Positions 12,140-25,070 are shown, counted from the stretch's first letter. The stretch: DNA of 64,000 bases from Pomphorhynchus laevis (GCA_012934845.2 WNNJ02003677.1:124001-188000); one strand, 5' to 3'. The notes: generated by a model not told the origin, from the sequence alone. Numbers and translations: made by a program.

Positions 12140-13310
12140 AACATCTAATCACCATGTCATTTTATCATCTTGCAATGTACTCTAATCACCTGATATTATT
12201 TTATCAACTAATATCCGTTTCCTACAACATTATTTGTAAAACCTTTTAACATGATATTAAGACAGAAAACAATTACATTTCATCACCTAATATCTAATCA
12301 TCTTGCTATGTGATCTAATTATTTAATATCTAGTCATTTAATCATCTTGCAATGTATTCTATCACCTGATATATTTTATCAACCAATATCCCTTTCCTAC
12401 AACATTATTTGTAAAACCTTTTAACATGATATTAAGACAGAAAACAATTACATTTCATCACCTAATATCTAATCATCTTGCTATGTGATCTAATTATTTA
12501 ATATCTAGTCATTTAATCATCTTGCAATGTATTCTATCACCTGATATATTTTATCAACCAATATCCCTTTCCTACAACATTATTTGTAAAACCTTTTAAT
12601 ATGAGCTTTAGACAGAAAACAATTACATTTCATCACCTAATATCTAATCATCTTGCTATGTGATCTAATTATTTAATATCTAGTCATTTAATCATCTTGC
12701 AATGTATTCTATCACCTGATATTATTTTATCAACCAATATCCCTTTCCTACAACATTATTTGTAAAACCTTTTAATATGAGCTTTAGACAGAAAACAATT
12801 ACATTTCATCACCTAATATCTAATCATCTTGCTATGTGATCTAATTATTTAATATCTAGTCATTTAATCATCTTGCAATGTATTCTATCACCTGATATTA
12901 TTTTATCAACCAATATCCCTTTCCTACAACATTATTTGTAAAACCTTTTAATATGAGCTTTAGACAGAAAACAATTACATTTCATCACCTAATATCTAAT
13001 CATCTTGCTATGTGATCTAATTATTTAATATCTAGTCATTTAATCATCTTGCAATGTATTCTATCACCTGATATATTTTATCAACCAATATCCCTTTCCT
13101 ACAACATTATTTGTAAAACCTTTTAACATGATATTAAGACAGAAAACAATTACATTTCATCACCTAATATCTAATCATCTTGCTATGTGATCTAATTATT
13201 TAATATCTAGTCATTTAATCATCTTGCAATGTATTCTATCACCTGATATGTTTTTATTAACTAATATTCGTTTTTTAAACGATATTCTATAAAACCTTTA
13301 ATTATGAGCT
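12140..13310. repeat. ~175-bp satellite array, about 6.5 units
   Basis: The marker CCTACAACATTATTTGTAAA recurs at 12,231, 12,396, 12,571, 12,747, 12,923 and 13,098, giving a period of 165-176 bp. Two unit subtypes are mixed: one has AACATGATATTAAGAC, the other AATATGAGCTTTAGAC. Flanking units are more diverged than central ones, as expected for unequal crossing-over. It lies upstream of the first IF exon. Confidence 0.95.
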
Positions 13311-13319
13311 TAAGACTTA

Positions 13320-14540
13320 CTTTCGGTCATTTAATGCGTTCTACGATAGGTGTGTATTTATAGTCAATATAACGTAATTTATTTAATCCACAAGTAGAAA
13401 ATTGTTTAATAACTAAGCTGATCATTGAGAGTTGTGTGCTATTGTTTTGAATACATATTTTTTAATAATGCAATTCTATAATCCAGAATGTAATCGTATT
13501 TCTTATGTATAGGTAAATGATTTTTTTCCTTTTTAATATTATGTCTATGCAATTCTTTAAATAAAAATATACAGTACTTTAGATTATCAATCTTATTTGT
13601 TTATGCAGGTTTGTTCATTTATAAATTATCAATCGAAAAAAAATATTTTCATAAAAAAATCGTGAATCAGCAGTGGCATATGTCATTGAGTCATCGGATT
13701 GAAGTGTATGTATTACGAGGACAATCCTTTTAAATTCCAAATATTTTAAAATGTATTTTTAATTCATTTTCCGTCCGTCACATCATTTTCTTATCTGCTT
13801 TGACAACAGTAGTGGCATGTAATTGACAGCATTTTAATGCGAAGAGAATTGATTTTTAAATATAACGTCTGGGAATTAAACGAATTTGAGAAAGCAAATG
13901 CTTATGTGGTTCTTTAATAAATTTATTCGAGCTAAAGTTATGCAACTGAATACAAACTGTAATCTCGTATATTGCATGTAATTTTTTTAATACCGAGTAT
14001 TTCATTAGTTTAGCTACTTACTCTGCTTTTTGTCTTCGATCTCTTTAAACGGGTGGTGTTATATGAAAGATATCAGACCAAAATGTCCGATGCCATTATT
14101 TAGATAAGCTACTGGAAAGAATCTTTTAAAAACATATCGATTATATATTTTTAAGAAAATTAAATTTGCAGTTTTCATGATGTACAGAGCAAATAAATAC
14201 TCTGCCGAATCCAGAATTTTCCAGAAAAATAAACTGCAGTAAGACCAGAAGATATGCAAATTTATTCTGCTCTTAAAGTATTTAAATCAATTCAATGTAT
14301 ATTTCAATAGTTTCACTGGAGAGCGAAACGATGAACATCAACTACGCCGCTGTCACTCCCATAAACGCAAAGTATTCATAACCACATTATTTTAACGTTG
14401 CTTTTTTTAATTGTAAGTATTTCATTAACATTTTTGTTATTTATATTTCTAGATATTTGTTATAACTGATTTTGTTCCATAGAGGAGCTATTTCAATTCA
14501 CGCATTTATTGTGAAATTTGAAAAATATTTGAAGGTCGAT
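13320..14540. other. Upstream region of the intermediate-filament gene
   Basis: No coding sequence recognised. The segment must contain the promoter or a 5' UTR intron of the IF gene. Two possible acceptors precede the start codon (at ~14,454 and ~14,484), so the 5' UTR may be spliced. I could not identify a TATA box or other core element above the AT-rich background. Confidence 0.4.
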
Positions 14541-14560
14541 TTTGACTTGTTCAATTTGAA

Positions 14561-17500
14561 ATGTCCCTATCTGAATCAGGAATTGGTAATTTAAGTGGAC
14601 TGACTACCAGCAACAGTACAAACAGTGTCAGCAAAGTGCAACACACTAGTTTACCTTATCGATCAACGATTAGTCCCAGATCTACTAGTATGACTCGCGG
14701 TAGAATGCTATCAACAGCATCACCAGTAAACACGAACTACATTTCCAACACAGGTGGTTTTACCACATCTTTGCCGTTAAGTCTAATGACAGTCGATTCC
14801 TCCAAATCAATATCGGGAACATCTATTAGGTAGGCTGATTTCATATTTATATTCCATCCCATTAATCAGGTGCATGCATGCTATTATTTATAAATATTAA
14901 TATTTTGTATTTTACATTACTAAGCATACAGATGTACGAGGAAACTACGTACTTTTTTGTAACATATCTGAGAAGGTAGAAGAATAACATAACATTATTA
15001 TATTAATATTGATATTTTAAATGCATCAACTACAATACTAGATGTGCAAATAACGGATCACTATATTAATGTGGTAGTTTTAAAATGTTTTATTGCCGTA
15101 GTCTTGAACTTTTACTAATTAAAATATTCTTCTTAGCGGTAACTAATTCGCAGAGCTTAAGATTACTTTTTAAGATGAAAAATTGATCAAGAGAAACCAA
15201 AGTGACACTTTCCATTAATATCTATACAGTGACTTTTCATACAGTAACTTTATACGTTTGAAATTGTAGCCATCTCATGTAGTCCTAATATTAATTAATA
15301 TAAAGTGTAATGTATCAATGTGGAATTCAACAACTTAAAGTTGAAAGCATTGATAAAATGTAATACAAATAAATACAAAATTATTTTGAATATACTATTA
15401 CTTCAATATACACACAGCAAATACGAAGATTTTATGTTTTTGAAATTTTGGAGGGCAAGCATTAGTTTAATGTAGTAGTATTTTATCATCTGGAAGAATC
15501 CAACAACGAGTTTCGTTTTGTTCTAATTTCCTCTGAGAATGGTTGAGTATCCAAGAAATCTATGTCGCTTATTGTAAATATACGCAGACATAAATAAATA
15601 GTACAAACTAAAGATAGCATAGATATAGTCACTTTTTTTTACTTTATTCACTATATTGCAACTCAAATTTCATTTATTTTACATGTAAAATACCATTTAG
15701 TTTGCCTTTATCTAAACACTGTCAAAATTTGCAATTAAAATAAGTAGAGTGAAATACAAATTATGTCTGCATCTAAAAATGATTTTAAAATCATTTAAAA
15801 TGATTTTTCATTTGTATATAATTTTTTGTAGTATCGGTACAACTAAATATCTGGAAATTGTATTATATGCATCCATCTCGGTTTATCGTTACAGCTGCCG
15901 TTATGTAACGGTAGCTGCTTATAACTACAAACATTAGGTTAGGCTTTTCCATTTAACATTGAAAATGAGCAAATGCAAAATATAAGCGATCAAATTAGTA
16001 AAATCGATTTTTACAAAACATTTGCTATATTAATAATGTATTGGATTAAAATAGAAGTAGAAATCATCCACATTATTTACAAATAACCTTAAAGATTACA
16101 TGCTTTTAATGTTTATCCATTACAGAAATGCTCAAAGAATAAATTTGTTATTTTAAGATTACAAAATGTATCTTAAAGATTACATTTTTAAATACATTTA
16201 CTTAATAAATCGTGAGTAATAGATTAAAAACAATAGTATTTCGTAGCTTACTGTAAGCTTTAAATTCAAATTCAAATTTTAGTATAAACAATATTTTATG
16301 TTTAAGGGATAACCGAGAAAAGGAGAAAAGGGAACTTATTGAATTGAACGATCGATTTGCTAGCTACGTCGAACGAGTACGTTTTCTTGAAATACAAAAC
16401 AAACAACTTCGTAATGAAGCGGATACGCTGAAAGCTAAAGCATGTGGAAATGGAGCTAAAATCAAGGAAATGTACGAAACTGAGTTACAACAAGCGAGAG
16501 ACGTCATTGCTAGTACAGGAAAAAGTCAGTTGATGCTGGAGGCAAAAGCTCAAAAGGCTGAAGATGATTCCAAGTTTTATAGAGAGCGGTAAATGATGTT
16601 AATATCATCCATTTTATCCTACTCCTTCACTAAATGCGGTTTCATTTAAATTTTAATGGATTTAAATTGGATAAATTGCGTCGAAAACCTGTTGTATAAG
16701 CACTAATAAATTTTAATAAAAATTTTGAAATATTTTTAATAATAGCTAAAATACAATTTTTATATCAAATTTCGATATCAGCATACTAATTATACAAATG
16801 ATCTTTTAACGAGTGTCTAAAAGTGCTAAAATATCGAATAGCAATTAGACCGAGATTTCCGTTTTATCATTTGTTAGTTAATTCTATAAATTTTAGAACA
16901 AACGTGGGTTTTTATTTAATTGTTTAATTTGATTTTAAGTTTTTCAGATTTAATCTGTAAATTTGACTAATTGATGACTGTTAAAAAACCATATAATCCT
17001 CGATCTATGAAATAAATATTGATACATTAATAGGCAACTTATAAATTAAATGAATTCAATCAAATTGTAAGAATAAATATGAAGCAACTAACTCGTTCTA
17101 ACGATCATATCGATGGCTAATAAAATCAGTTATTTGTTATCTAGGAGACAATATAATTTATCTCCGAAAAGTGATATTCTTACCGAAGAGTGTAATATAA
17201 CTTTGCAGCATTTCTCAATATCCGTTTTGCACACTTGATTGCGTTTAATTCGTTTATCATTGTGAGAGGCAAGCCAAAGTGTACAGAGCGGTTCTTGTTT
17301 CGAAAATATTATGCATTGCATCTATAAAATCAGTGATTAAAATTTTAAAAGTATTTTATCTTAATAAATAATATTTAATAATATTGGGGTTGTGGTCGAT
17401 AACTGTTGCAGAGTAATAAATAGTGATTAAATATGCATTAATTAAATCCACTGTTAAAGTGATTAACTTGTTTAAGCTAAAATATTATAACTTTAAAAGA

Positions 17501-20500
17501 TAATAAAATTTATTTAAGCTACGACAACCTATTATATATACATAAAGACGAGCTGGAGAAATTGCGAATGATGGCACAGGAAATGTCCGACAACGAGGCG
17601 ACGATCAACCTCATGAATAGACGAATGAGAGATCTTGACGACGAATTACAGCATTACAAATCTGAATCACAAAAGTTAATGCAAGAAGTACAACGATTAA
17701 GTGCTGATCTATACGATGAAACGTCAAATCGATTGCAGATACAAAATGAAAAACAATCACTAGAAGAGGAGCTAAACTTTTTGAAACAGATACACGCTCA
17801 AGAAATAGAAGATCTCCAAAAGCTTACTCGACAAGATTCGTCACTCGATCCGACGAACTTCTTCAGGCATGAACTTGCTAATGCCATAAAGGATATTCGG
17901 GATGAATATGAAACACTCCATCAACAAAAGAAGGGTGAAATGGAAAACTGGTACAGAATAAAGGTATGATATCAAAGTTTCGCTTTATAACTTCAACAGC
18001 TCAATAATCAAATACGTCTCTTAATAAAATCTTATGTCGATTTTAATTCATTATTTATCAAAACATTTATATATCAGAAAACATTTATATTTAAAAATTA
18101 CACCAATTTATATGTAATAAGATAAGTTTAAGTTATAGCTTAATATCTTTGACAAATTAAGTACAAAATGCATTTGAATATTAATTTTTATCTATTTCTA
18201 TTGCATTTAGGTTAACAATGCTGTAAGTGATAATACAGATCTTTGTAGTTTTTAAACCCTGGTTTATTTATACTATCAGATTCAAGAAGTTAAAACGAAG
18301 AGATTGAACGATCATGGATTGCAGAAGCCCAGATATGAAGAATTTAAGGCACTGCAGGAACAGGTAACAGGATATCGCAAAGAAAATTCATCGATCAAGC
18401 AAAAGGTTTTGCAAAATCTTAAGTTTATTAAAAAATGTGTTAAATTTCAAAATATAGAATAATGAACTAGAGAACAAGATAGGGGAGCTAGAATCCGTTG
18501 TCTATAGTGAACGAGATAGCAATCAACATGCTATTAAAGATCGTGATGGAGTCATTGCTGAACTCCAGATGAAACTGAGTGAAGTACTTGCAGAATATGA
18601 AGATCTTTTGTCTAACAATACTAATTTAAATACGGAAATAACAGTTTACCGAAAATTGCTTGAGGGAAGTGAAAACAAGTCAGTGCTTTTGCTCGCAATT
18701 TGACGAAACTCTTTTTTTATGTCAACATTTTAGAGAAGGACTAAAACAAATAGCTGACGACATTGAAACCCGTGCAAGAAAAGAATGGACTGTTCAACTA
18801 ACATCAAAAGTTGATGATAATAAAACGAAAACAGTTACATTCCAAACTGAAGTACCAGGTAGGTAAAATGAAATAAGACTTGTAAGCTGATGTACGTTGT
18901 AAATGTCTCGATGAAAATATAATACTTCACTCTCGGTTCTGAGTGCAAAATAAGTGAAATAGTTTAATTATGGAACTTAAGTACTTAGTCGTTTTAGCTT
19001 AAAATATGTGCATTCATAATTATCTAAAATCTTTATTGAGGGTAAATGTGCGATATTGTTGCATGTTATGTTTCGAACACTAGTAAAACTTTGCCTATCA
19101 TTCATGAATTGCTTGTATGCATGTATAATCCTATCGACCAATTATGATTATATCCATCTATTTTTTAATGTCTGATAAGTATCTAAATAATTATTCACAG
19201 ATCAAATGCAAATTCCCATTGTTTTTATGGATGATACCATAAACGCATTTTAGAGTCAAATTTATTATTCATGCACGAAAAGCTTTCTCCAAATAAAATA
19301 TGATATGTGAAATTTAATAAAGTGTCATAAATGTTTTGACTGAAGACAAAACTCAAAGCGGAAAATATAATGCAAAAATGAATTGAAATTCTTCCAGATC
19401 TAAATTATATATTGAGAAAATAAATACTGATTGTTGTCTGCAATGCGTAATTAGCATGATTGATGTTGTAGATAACTATTTTTATATAGTTTAACTATAT
19501 CTATTTAATGTAGGAGAAGGAATTGAAAACGGTGAAGTAAAAAAGAAAACGTATGGATATATAGCAAAGCAAAACTCGGACGACGATGATGATATCAACC
19601 AAACTGTGTACAATTATTACACTGAGTCAAAACTATCAGATGTTGGGAACGATTCTAGTGTTAATTACAATAAAATTACTGAAACTGCATCTGATAACGG
19701 TATTACTGTTGCAAACACAGCGAAAGTTATACTTGCAGCTACCAATCTACATATTGAAGGAAGCAAAGATTCTTCTCTAGATAATGAAGCTTTATCGAAT
19801 ATGAATTTGAATAAATCATCTAAGACTACCCTTGAATCGTCATCAACTGCAAATGAAATACATTCAATCCCTCTATTAGATAAAATCGTTTCTGACGAAA
19901 CCGCAGTCGACAACAAAATTTTAGACATTGAAAGCAAACAGAACTACGATGAACAGCAAACAGACACGAAAAACAAGACGAAAGACATTGTAGATAAAAC
20001 TAATGATCAGGAAAAGGACACTGCAGATACAACTAACGATCAGGCAAAAGACACTATAGATAACAAGAACATTGTGGAAGATAAAAGCACTGTCAGTGAT
20101 AAAATTAGTGGTAAAGCCATCATTGGTACAATAGAAAATTCATTATCATCAGTTTACGAGTATGTGTCTCGGGAGTTAGATCATTCAAAACTCGAACTTC
20201 TTCTCGATATATCTTATAATTCAAGAACCTGTAGCTTAGCGTTTGTCCTTAAGAGATTGAAAACTATTAAACATCCAATTGGTAGTATGTTTGTCAGATG
20301 CACTTTGATGCCGGACGGATTAAAACAAAAGTCACATGCGATACAAAGCTGTGCTTCACCCGTATGGAACACATTGTTTGAGTTTGAAGCCCCTTCTGTA
20401 AGTGTATGCACTCAGAAAACTATATACTTTGTCGTAAAACAGGTTGTCTCAACATTTACTGGCGATAAAGTTACAACAATATGCCGTGCCAAACTGCACT

Positions 20501-20613
20501 TGTCTGACGTAAACTTAGAGTTGGGTGAAACCGATTATTGGCTTAAACTTAATCCTCACATCCCCGGAACGCATTATTCGGATAGTTCAGAAAGTAGTAC
20601 TAGTGACCATTAG
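14561..20613 (+). CDS. Cytoplasmic intermediate-filament protein with a C2-domain tail (spliced)
   Basis: Exons by splice site and phase: 14561-14829 (head), 16307-16588, [probably 17145-17170], 17548-17963, 18280-18405, 18458-18678, 18734-18858, 19514-20613. With the microexon the frame is continuous for about 854 residues. The Ser/Thr/Arg-rich head (STISPRSTSMTRGR) leads to the rod at about residues 91-445. Diagnostic motifs are LNDRFASYVERVRFLE at the start of coil 1A and EITVYRKLLEG at the end of coil 2. Coil 2 matches vimentin length exactly from the WY of its start to the end motif. Coil 1B is of the long, lamin-like kind used by protostome cytoplasmic IFs; there is no nuclear signal, lamin Ig fold or CaaX box. 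Such proteins form dimers and then 10-nm cytoplasmic filaments. The tail is a charged linker with TNDQ(E/A)KDT repeats, then a C2 domain. Introns of 52-55 nt separate the coil 2 exons. Very confident as an IF gene; the exact transcript is inferred. Confidence 0.9.
17145..17170 (+). CDS. Predicted 26-nt microexon in coil 1B
   Basis: The flanking exons do not fit: 16307-16588 ends in phase 2 (CG|GTAAAT), while 17548-17963 begins in phase 1, so a missing exon of 3n+2 nt is needed. Compared with lamin A (177 residues from NDR to the end of coil 1B) the visible exons give 168, so nine residues are missing, which means 26 nt. Scanning the 959-nt intron by eye for AG-26 nt-GT windows gave two. One has an immediate stop. 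The other, here, follows GTTATTTGTTATCTAG, is open (RQYNLSPKN) and precedes GTGATA. The proline is unwelcome in a coiled coil and one such window is expected by chance, so the position is tentative although the need for a microexon is firm. Confidence 0.4.
19514..20613 (+). CDS. Terminal exon of the IF gene: charged linker plus synaptotagmin-like C2 domain
   Basis: The acceptor is TTTAATGTAG and the exon is entered in phase 1 (junction codon GGA). The first ~220 residues are rich in Asp, Asn, Ser, Thr and Lys, with a DDDDD run and two TNDQ-KDT units. From about 20,179 the sequence follows the synaptotagmin C2 fold strand by strand: SKLELLLDISYN (beta 1), LAFVLKRLKTIKHP, SMFVRCTLMPDGLKQKS, SPVWNTLFEFEAP, KTIYFVVKQV, DKVTTICRAKLHL and TDYWLKL. 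The aspartates that hold calcium in synaptotagmin (SDPYV; DFDRFSKHD) are largely replaced, so calcium-independent lipid or protein binding is more likely. The stop is followed by AATAAA at 20,828. Because cassette exons downstream use the same phase, this is probably an alternative last exon. Confidence 0.8.
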
Positions 20614-20827
20614 ATTAAGATTTAAAGTTAACAAACAGAATAGGATCAACCTTTTTGCATGCATTGTTTTCGTATTATGAAGTTTTTTCGTCGAGGGGCA
20701 TGTAAAAATACCCTCGTTTATGAAGAATTTTAAGCATCATAATTTATCATGGTTTACTTATTCCATCTGTAACGGGTAGCTAATTTTCTATTGCAATTTT
20801 AGTAAAGAAATATGCTTCGGTTGGATT

Positions 20828-20833
20828 AATAAA
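20828..20833 (+). terminator. Poly(A) signal after the C2 exon
   Basis: AATAAA lies 215 nt after the stop codon of the C2-bearing exon. In such AT-rich DNA the hexamer is common, but its position fits a 3' UTR of ordinary length and supports the exon being terminal. Confidence 0.5.
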
Positions 20834-20899
20834 AATATTATGTGCATTCAGTAATTAAAACTTTTAAAATTTAGTGTGTATTTCAATCTGATATAAGTG

Positions 20900-22665
20900 A
20901 TTAATTTTCTAACTGCTCAACGTTGGAACATGACGCTATCTGAAAATCAACTCATAGTGTCGACCAGTTAAGAATCATTACCCTCAATCAAACTTTCTAG
21001 TATTAACTTTGCAATCTGATATTAGTTTTGAAATCTCTGGCAGCAAACTTGTATGAATATATAATTTATAAAAATTAATTTAATTAATTATTTAAATTAA
21101 TTATTTTTTAACATTTTATTAAAATATAAGTTAGAATATAAATAATCATATAATCATTAAATATAATTCATATTTTATTTATATATAATATAAAATCTTA
21201 AATCATCAGTTAGATCAAGTATCCCTTACAAGGTATATGCCAAATTCAGACTTTATCAATTTAAATTTTGATAATAAACTAATCGTTTTGGTAAATCCTA
21301 AAATGTTCTCGCATAATATATGGCAATTATTTTTTTATCAATTAAAAAAATAATTAAAAATATTTAGCAGTTATTCTATTTTATATAATACTCTATAATA
21401 TTATAATATAATATTATTCTCATAAATTAAATATATTTGTAAATTTTATAATTTGTTATACTTAAAATAATCCATTTAACATAATTAAATTTAAATAATC
21501 ACATTTTCATATAACAATTTTATTACATTCTAACAATACATAGCTCTTTATAATTATATATATGATAAAATTTTATTTTACTTTTTATTTTGTTAATATC
21601 CAATTAATTTTTTGACATTTGTGCTGCCATAGATAAATAGTATTAAATGCATCAGTTTTATTCAAATAAACAATTATAAGGCGTTATTTCTTTACGTTTT
21701 TATTAATAAGCCCAACGTTTTCACTTTGATTTTTTTCTATAACTGTTTACTTTCTTAATTTTCAATTCTTGTTACATGCCTTAATATCAGGACATGCTTT
21801 TGAAATACGGTATTAAAAAATGCGATATATACTTGTATATATCAACCTTACATATAAATATTTATAAAAATATATAAATATATTATTTATATAATATATA
21901 AATATTATATATACAAATATTTATAAAAATATATAATATATATTCCATATATATTAAATAAAAAATAAAGCATTATATGTATAAATATATATTTGCCAGA
22001 TTTTGTTTAAATCCATAAAAGGATTTAAACATACATTTTGACACTGAAATGACAGTGTAATATGACAGTTTAATAATGAGTGTAATAATGCATATTACAT
22101 ATTATAACATATTATGGGAAAATGATGAATATTACATAGACATTATATTCGAATCTGTGCTATATATAACATATTATGGAAAAATGATTTTTAAGTGTAA
22201 ACTTTGATGTTATTTCTTAAGAATTTGCGTAAAATTTGTTCTTTTGCATAAGGAAGCTCTCGATTATTCCTAATGCTTGATGTTGATGTATTTAATATTG
22301 GCATTAAGTACCTGGAATTTGATATTTACAAAGTTGAGGCTCCTCACTCATCAAAAGTAAATTTTAAGAAGCAATTAAAAATGCATCGGCAAGCCTTTTG
22401 TCGTGCAATGTTTACTTGCATGTTCATTGCAGGTGATATCTAAAGGTATTATTGTGTATTCTATAAGGCAAAATCAATATTCTTATCAGGTTTTTTATAT
22501 TACTTAATGAGTTAATAGCAAAACTTATAAAATAAAGCTAAAGATTTTATTTAAAAATTAAAATAGAACGGCGATTTTGCGCAATCCAGACAATATGGCT
22601 AAATGAATCTAAATGTGACGGCTTAGGTAATCAATTCCAACGTACATTTTTTAAATAACGTTTAC
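20900..22665. other. AT-rich intronic or intergenic stretch
   Basis: Long A/T runs and ATATA blocks (21,840-21,960), with no exon recognised. It would be intronic in transcripts that skip the C2 exon. Confidence 0.5.
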
Positions 22666-22672
22666 AATTTAG

Positions 22673-22840
22673 TCGGCAATAATACAGACAAAATTACAAA
22701 TACAGCTGATGAAACGAATTTTGAAATAAAGAGTAATGACCATCCAATGGATAGCTGCAATATACCGGATGCCTTGAATAGCCATCTTCGGAGTAAAATC
22801 ATTGATAATCATCAAGACAGTCGTATTGATCAAGCTCAAG
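22673..22840 (+). CDS. IF tail cassette exon A (168 nt, phase 1-1)
   Basis: The acceptor is CGTTTACAATTTAG and the donor AAG|GTATGC. It codes 56 residues beginning GNNTDKITNTADETNFEIK and ending near HQDSRIDQAQ. The polar, Asp/Asn/Thr-rich composition is the same as in the linker of the C2 exon. The exon is a multiple of three and symmetric, and splicing directly from 18,858 would give a GTC junction codon, so it can replace the C2 exon without a frame change. Confidence 0.6.
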
Positions 22841-23518
22841 GTATGCATTGTTATTTGTGAATATGCGAGTGTAAATTCATGATTATTTTGAAGCCATATT
22901 AAAATAAACTAGTAGATGATATTCACAAATATAATTCAACTGCTACGTGTCAGCTTGAGCTTATCCTGTATATATGCTGTGGAATTTTACAGTTTAATTG
23001 TAAAAAGTTTAGGCACAGTTCAATTGCTCATGACAAGCACACACGATTATGAAATAAGTCATTCACAAAATGTCCATTTCATCATCTATCGCTACATTTA
23101 TTAGTAAATTTTTAATCATATTGAGACGTTAATTATGAAACAATATTTTTACAAATTCAAAATCCATTTACTTATCGAGGACTAGAATCAATTTTTTGAT
23201 CCTAATTTTTATACATCGTTAACTACATCATCAATAAACAAATTACAATTTTGTTATTTGATTTTTATCATACAATCATATCAGATTTCTGATTATTTTC
23301 TAATTTAAAGTATATTACAATCCATAACAGCACATCGCATTCTGAAATAGTTCGTAATGTTTTTATACTTATGTATTATATAATATTATATATTATACCT
23401 TTGTAAAAGTAATGAAATCACCAACGAATATTATTTCTGAACTTTAAACTGCAAGCGGTTGAAAAGTAAATCACTGAATCTTATTTCATTTTGCTAATGA
23501 ATGCTGGACAATGAATTA

Positions 23519-23720
23519 ATCAGATCAAATAGCTGAGTCTACGTATTTTGTCATCTTCTTAGCGTTTGTCCCGTTTGGCCGGGTCGTCTTGCCGCTTTCG
23601 CTGGTACCAAAATGCCCTATCCGCTGCGTCTTCGGGCGTGAGTCCGAAGACGACCATTTATGAAAATGGTCGGACCCACGAATAGTCCATACTTTTTGTA
23701 TGAACAAACAGATGGAACTG
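23519..23720 (-). mobile_element. Short structured element ending in the Penelope terminal motif
   Basis: The minus strand ends with TACGTAGACTCAGCTATTTG, the same terminal motif as the Penelope copies, but the body is GC-richer and different. It holds a perfect hairpin CGACCATTT-ATGA-AAATGGTCG, a second hairpin GTCTTCGG...CCGAAGAC, and further complementary blocks. Short open frames on the minus strand look like shadows of this structure. It could be a non-autonomous partner of the Penelope family or a different part of its terminal repeat. Confidence 0.45.
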
Positions 23721-23749
23721 AAATCGAAATATTGTGGTTGAAAAATTTA

Positions 23750-24515
23750 AATTTTTTAAAAAATCTATTTAAAAAATGCAGACCTGTGCATTTGGTTTTC
23801 AACGTAAAAAGCCAAAACCGATTTTAAAAATCGTATATCGTTTAATCATGATTGGTATGAGTTTTTAACCATATTGGAAAGCGCACTTTAAAATACATAA
23901 TAATTGATTGTGGAATATGTGGTTTGGTATTACTGTTTTATAACTGTCCGATGTCTTGTATCTTTTATAAATGTGATAATAACCTTTGGTTACTCGCATT
24001 AAGCTTATTTATTACAAATAACAATAGCTTATCTTTGTTTGTTAGTAATTTGAGCAAATACATATAATTTATATCTATTAGCTAAATATCAAAATTTTGA
24101 TTGTAGTCAAATATCGAAATTTTAATTGATTAAATAATTTAATTATATACTTATTTTTTTGACTGAATAAATCGCTACGATGTTACACTTTAGCTAAAAT
24201 CTGAAATCAAGCATGGCAAACAAAATCAAATTTCCCTTATCGACAATTATTAATTTTTAATAAAAATCTGGATTAAAAACTCTACAACTGTTAGATAGCA
24301 ATAAATTATGAAAAATCTAAAACAGTATATTTTAATAACTATCAAATTTCATTTTTAATAAATAACTAAAATTGTTTAACTTTAATAAAACAAATTTAAC
24401 ACAAATAAATATAAACTTAAAATTTTAGCTTATGCAAACATTAAATAGTTTATTCTATAATGTGACTCACTTTTATATGGAAATAAAAATAAATATTTTA
24501 ATTAACTGATGTAAT
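23750..24515. other. AT-rich intron between cassettes A and B
   Basis: No exon, element end or repeat recognised. Confidence 0.5.
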
Positions 24516-24519
24516 ATAG

Positions 24520-25023
24520 TGACGTCAATAAATCCCTTAGTTAAAGAACAACCCACGTCAGAACAAGGAAATCATGAACAGTTGTCCGAAGCTGAAAAGA
24601 ACGGTGAGCAGTTAACGACAAATTTAAGAAATTATCCAGATGAGGAATTGAATCACACAATAAATGATAAAGTATGGGTACATAAGGATAAATCATTCAT
24701 CGAAAATCGCGAAGGTCAACAGGAATGTATCACAAAGAATAATGATATTGCGTCTGGTTCATCTGTTCATGATTATGATGAACTCGAACACAATAAAATG
24801 TATCTTGAAGATAACAGAAAAATAGGCTCGACAAAGTTAGAATGTACGCAATCCGATATCGACAGTGTATATAAAACCAGTTCAGAATTGTCATTGCAAG
24901 ATATAAGCAACCAAGATACCAATAATGGATACACATATGTAGTATTTACATCTGATGAAGACACGGCAGGAATGCTAGCAACGAAACCAACTGCTCTTAA
25001 CAAAGAAAACAATGCCTCCGGAG
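24520..25023 (+). CDS. IF tail cassette exon B (504 nt, phase 1-1)
   Basis: This is the longest cassette: 168 residues, open throughout, from the acceptor TGATGTAATATAG to the donor GAG|GTTAGT. The product is strongly polar and acidic (examples: SEAEKNGEQL, YDELEHNKMYLED, VVFTSDEDTAG), with no predicted membrane segment and no domain I recognise. It resembles the long low-complexity side-arm tails of neurofilament-type proteins in character only. A 47-nt intron separates it from cassette C, the same size class as the rod introns, which supports membership of this gene. Confidence 0.65.
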
Positions 25024-25070
25024 GTTAGTTGAAAGGAGAAATTAAAATTCTATACATTTTAATTTTATAG

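Noticed and set aside
16878-16903. Second AG-26 nt-GT window in the coil 1B intron
   Set aside because: Joined in the required phase it gives a stop codon at once.
18859-18866. Alternative donor four bases downstream of the last rod exon (AG|GTAAAA)
   Set aside because: It would end in phase 2 and shift the frame of both the C2 exon and all cassettes; the upstream donor at 18,858 fits all of them.
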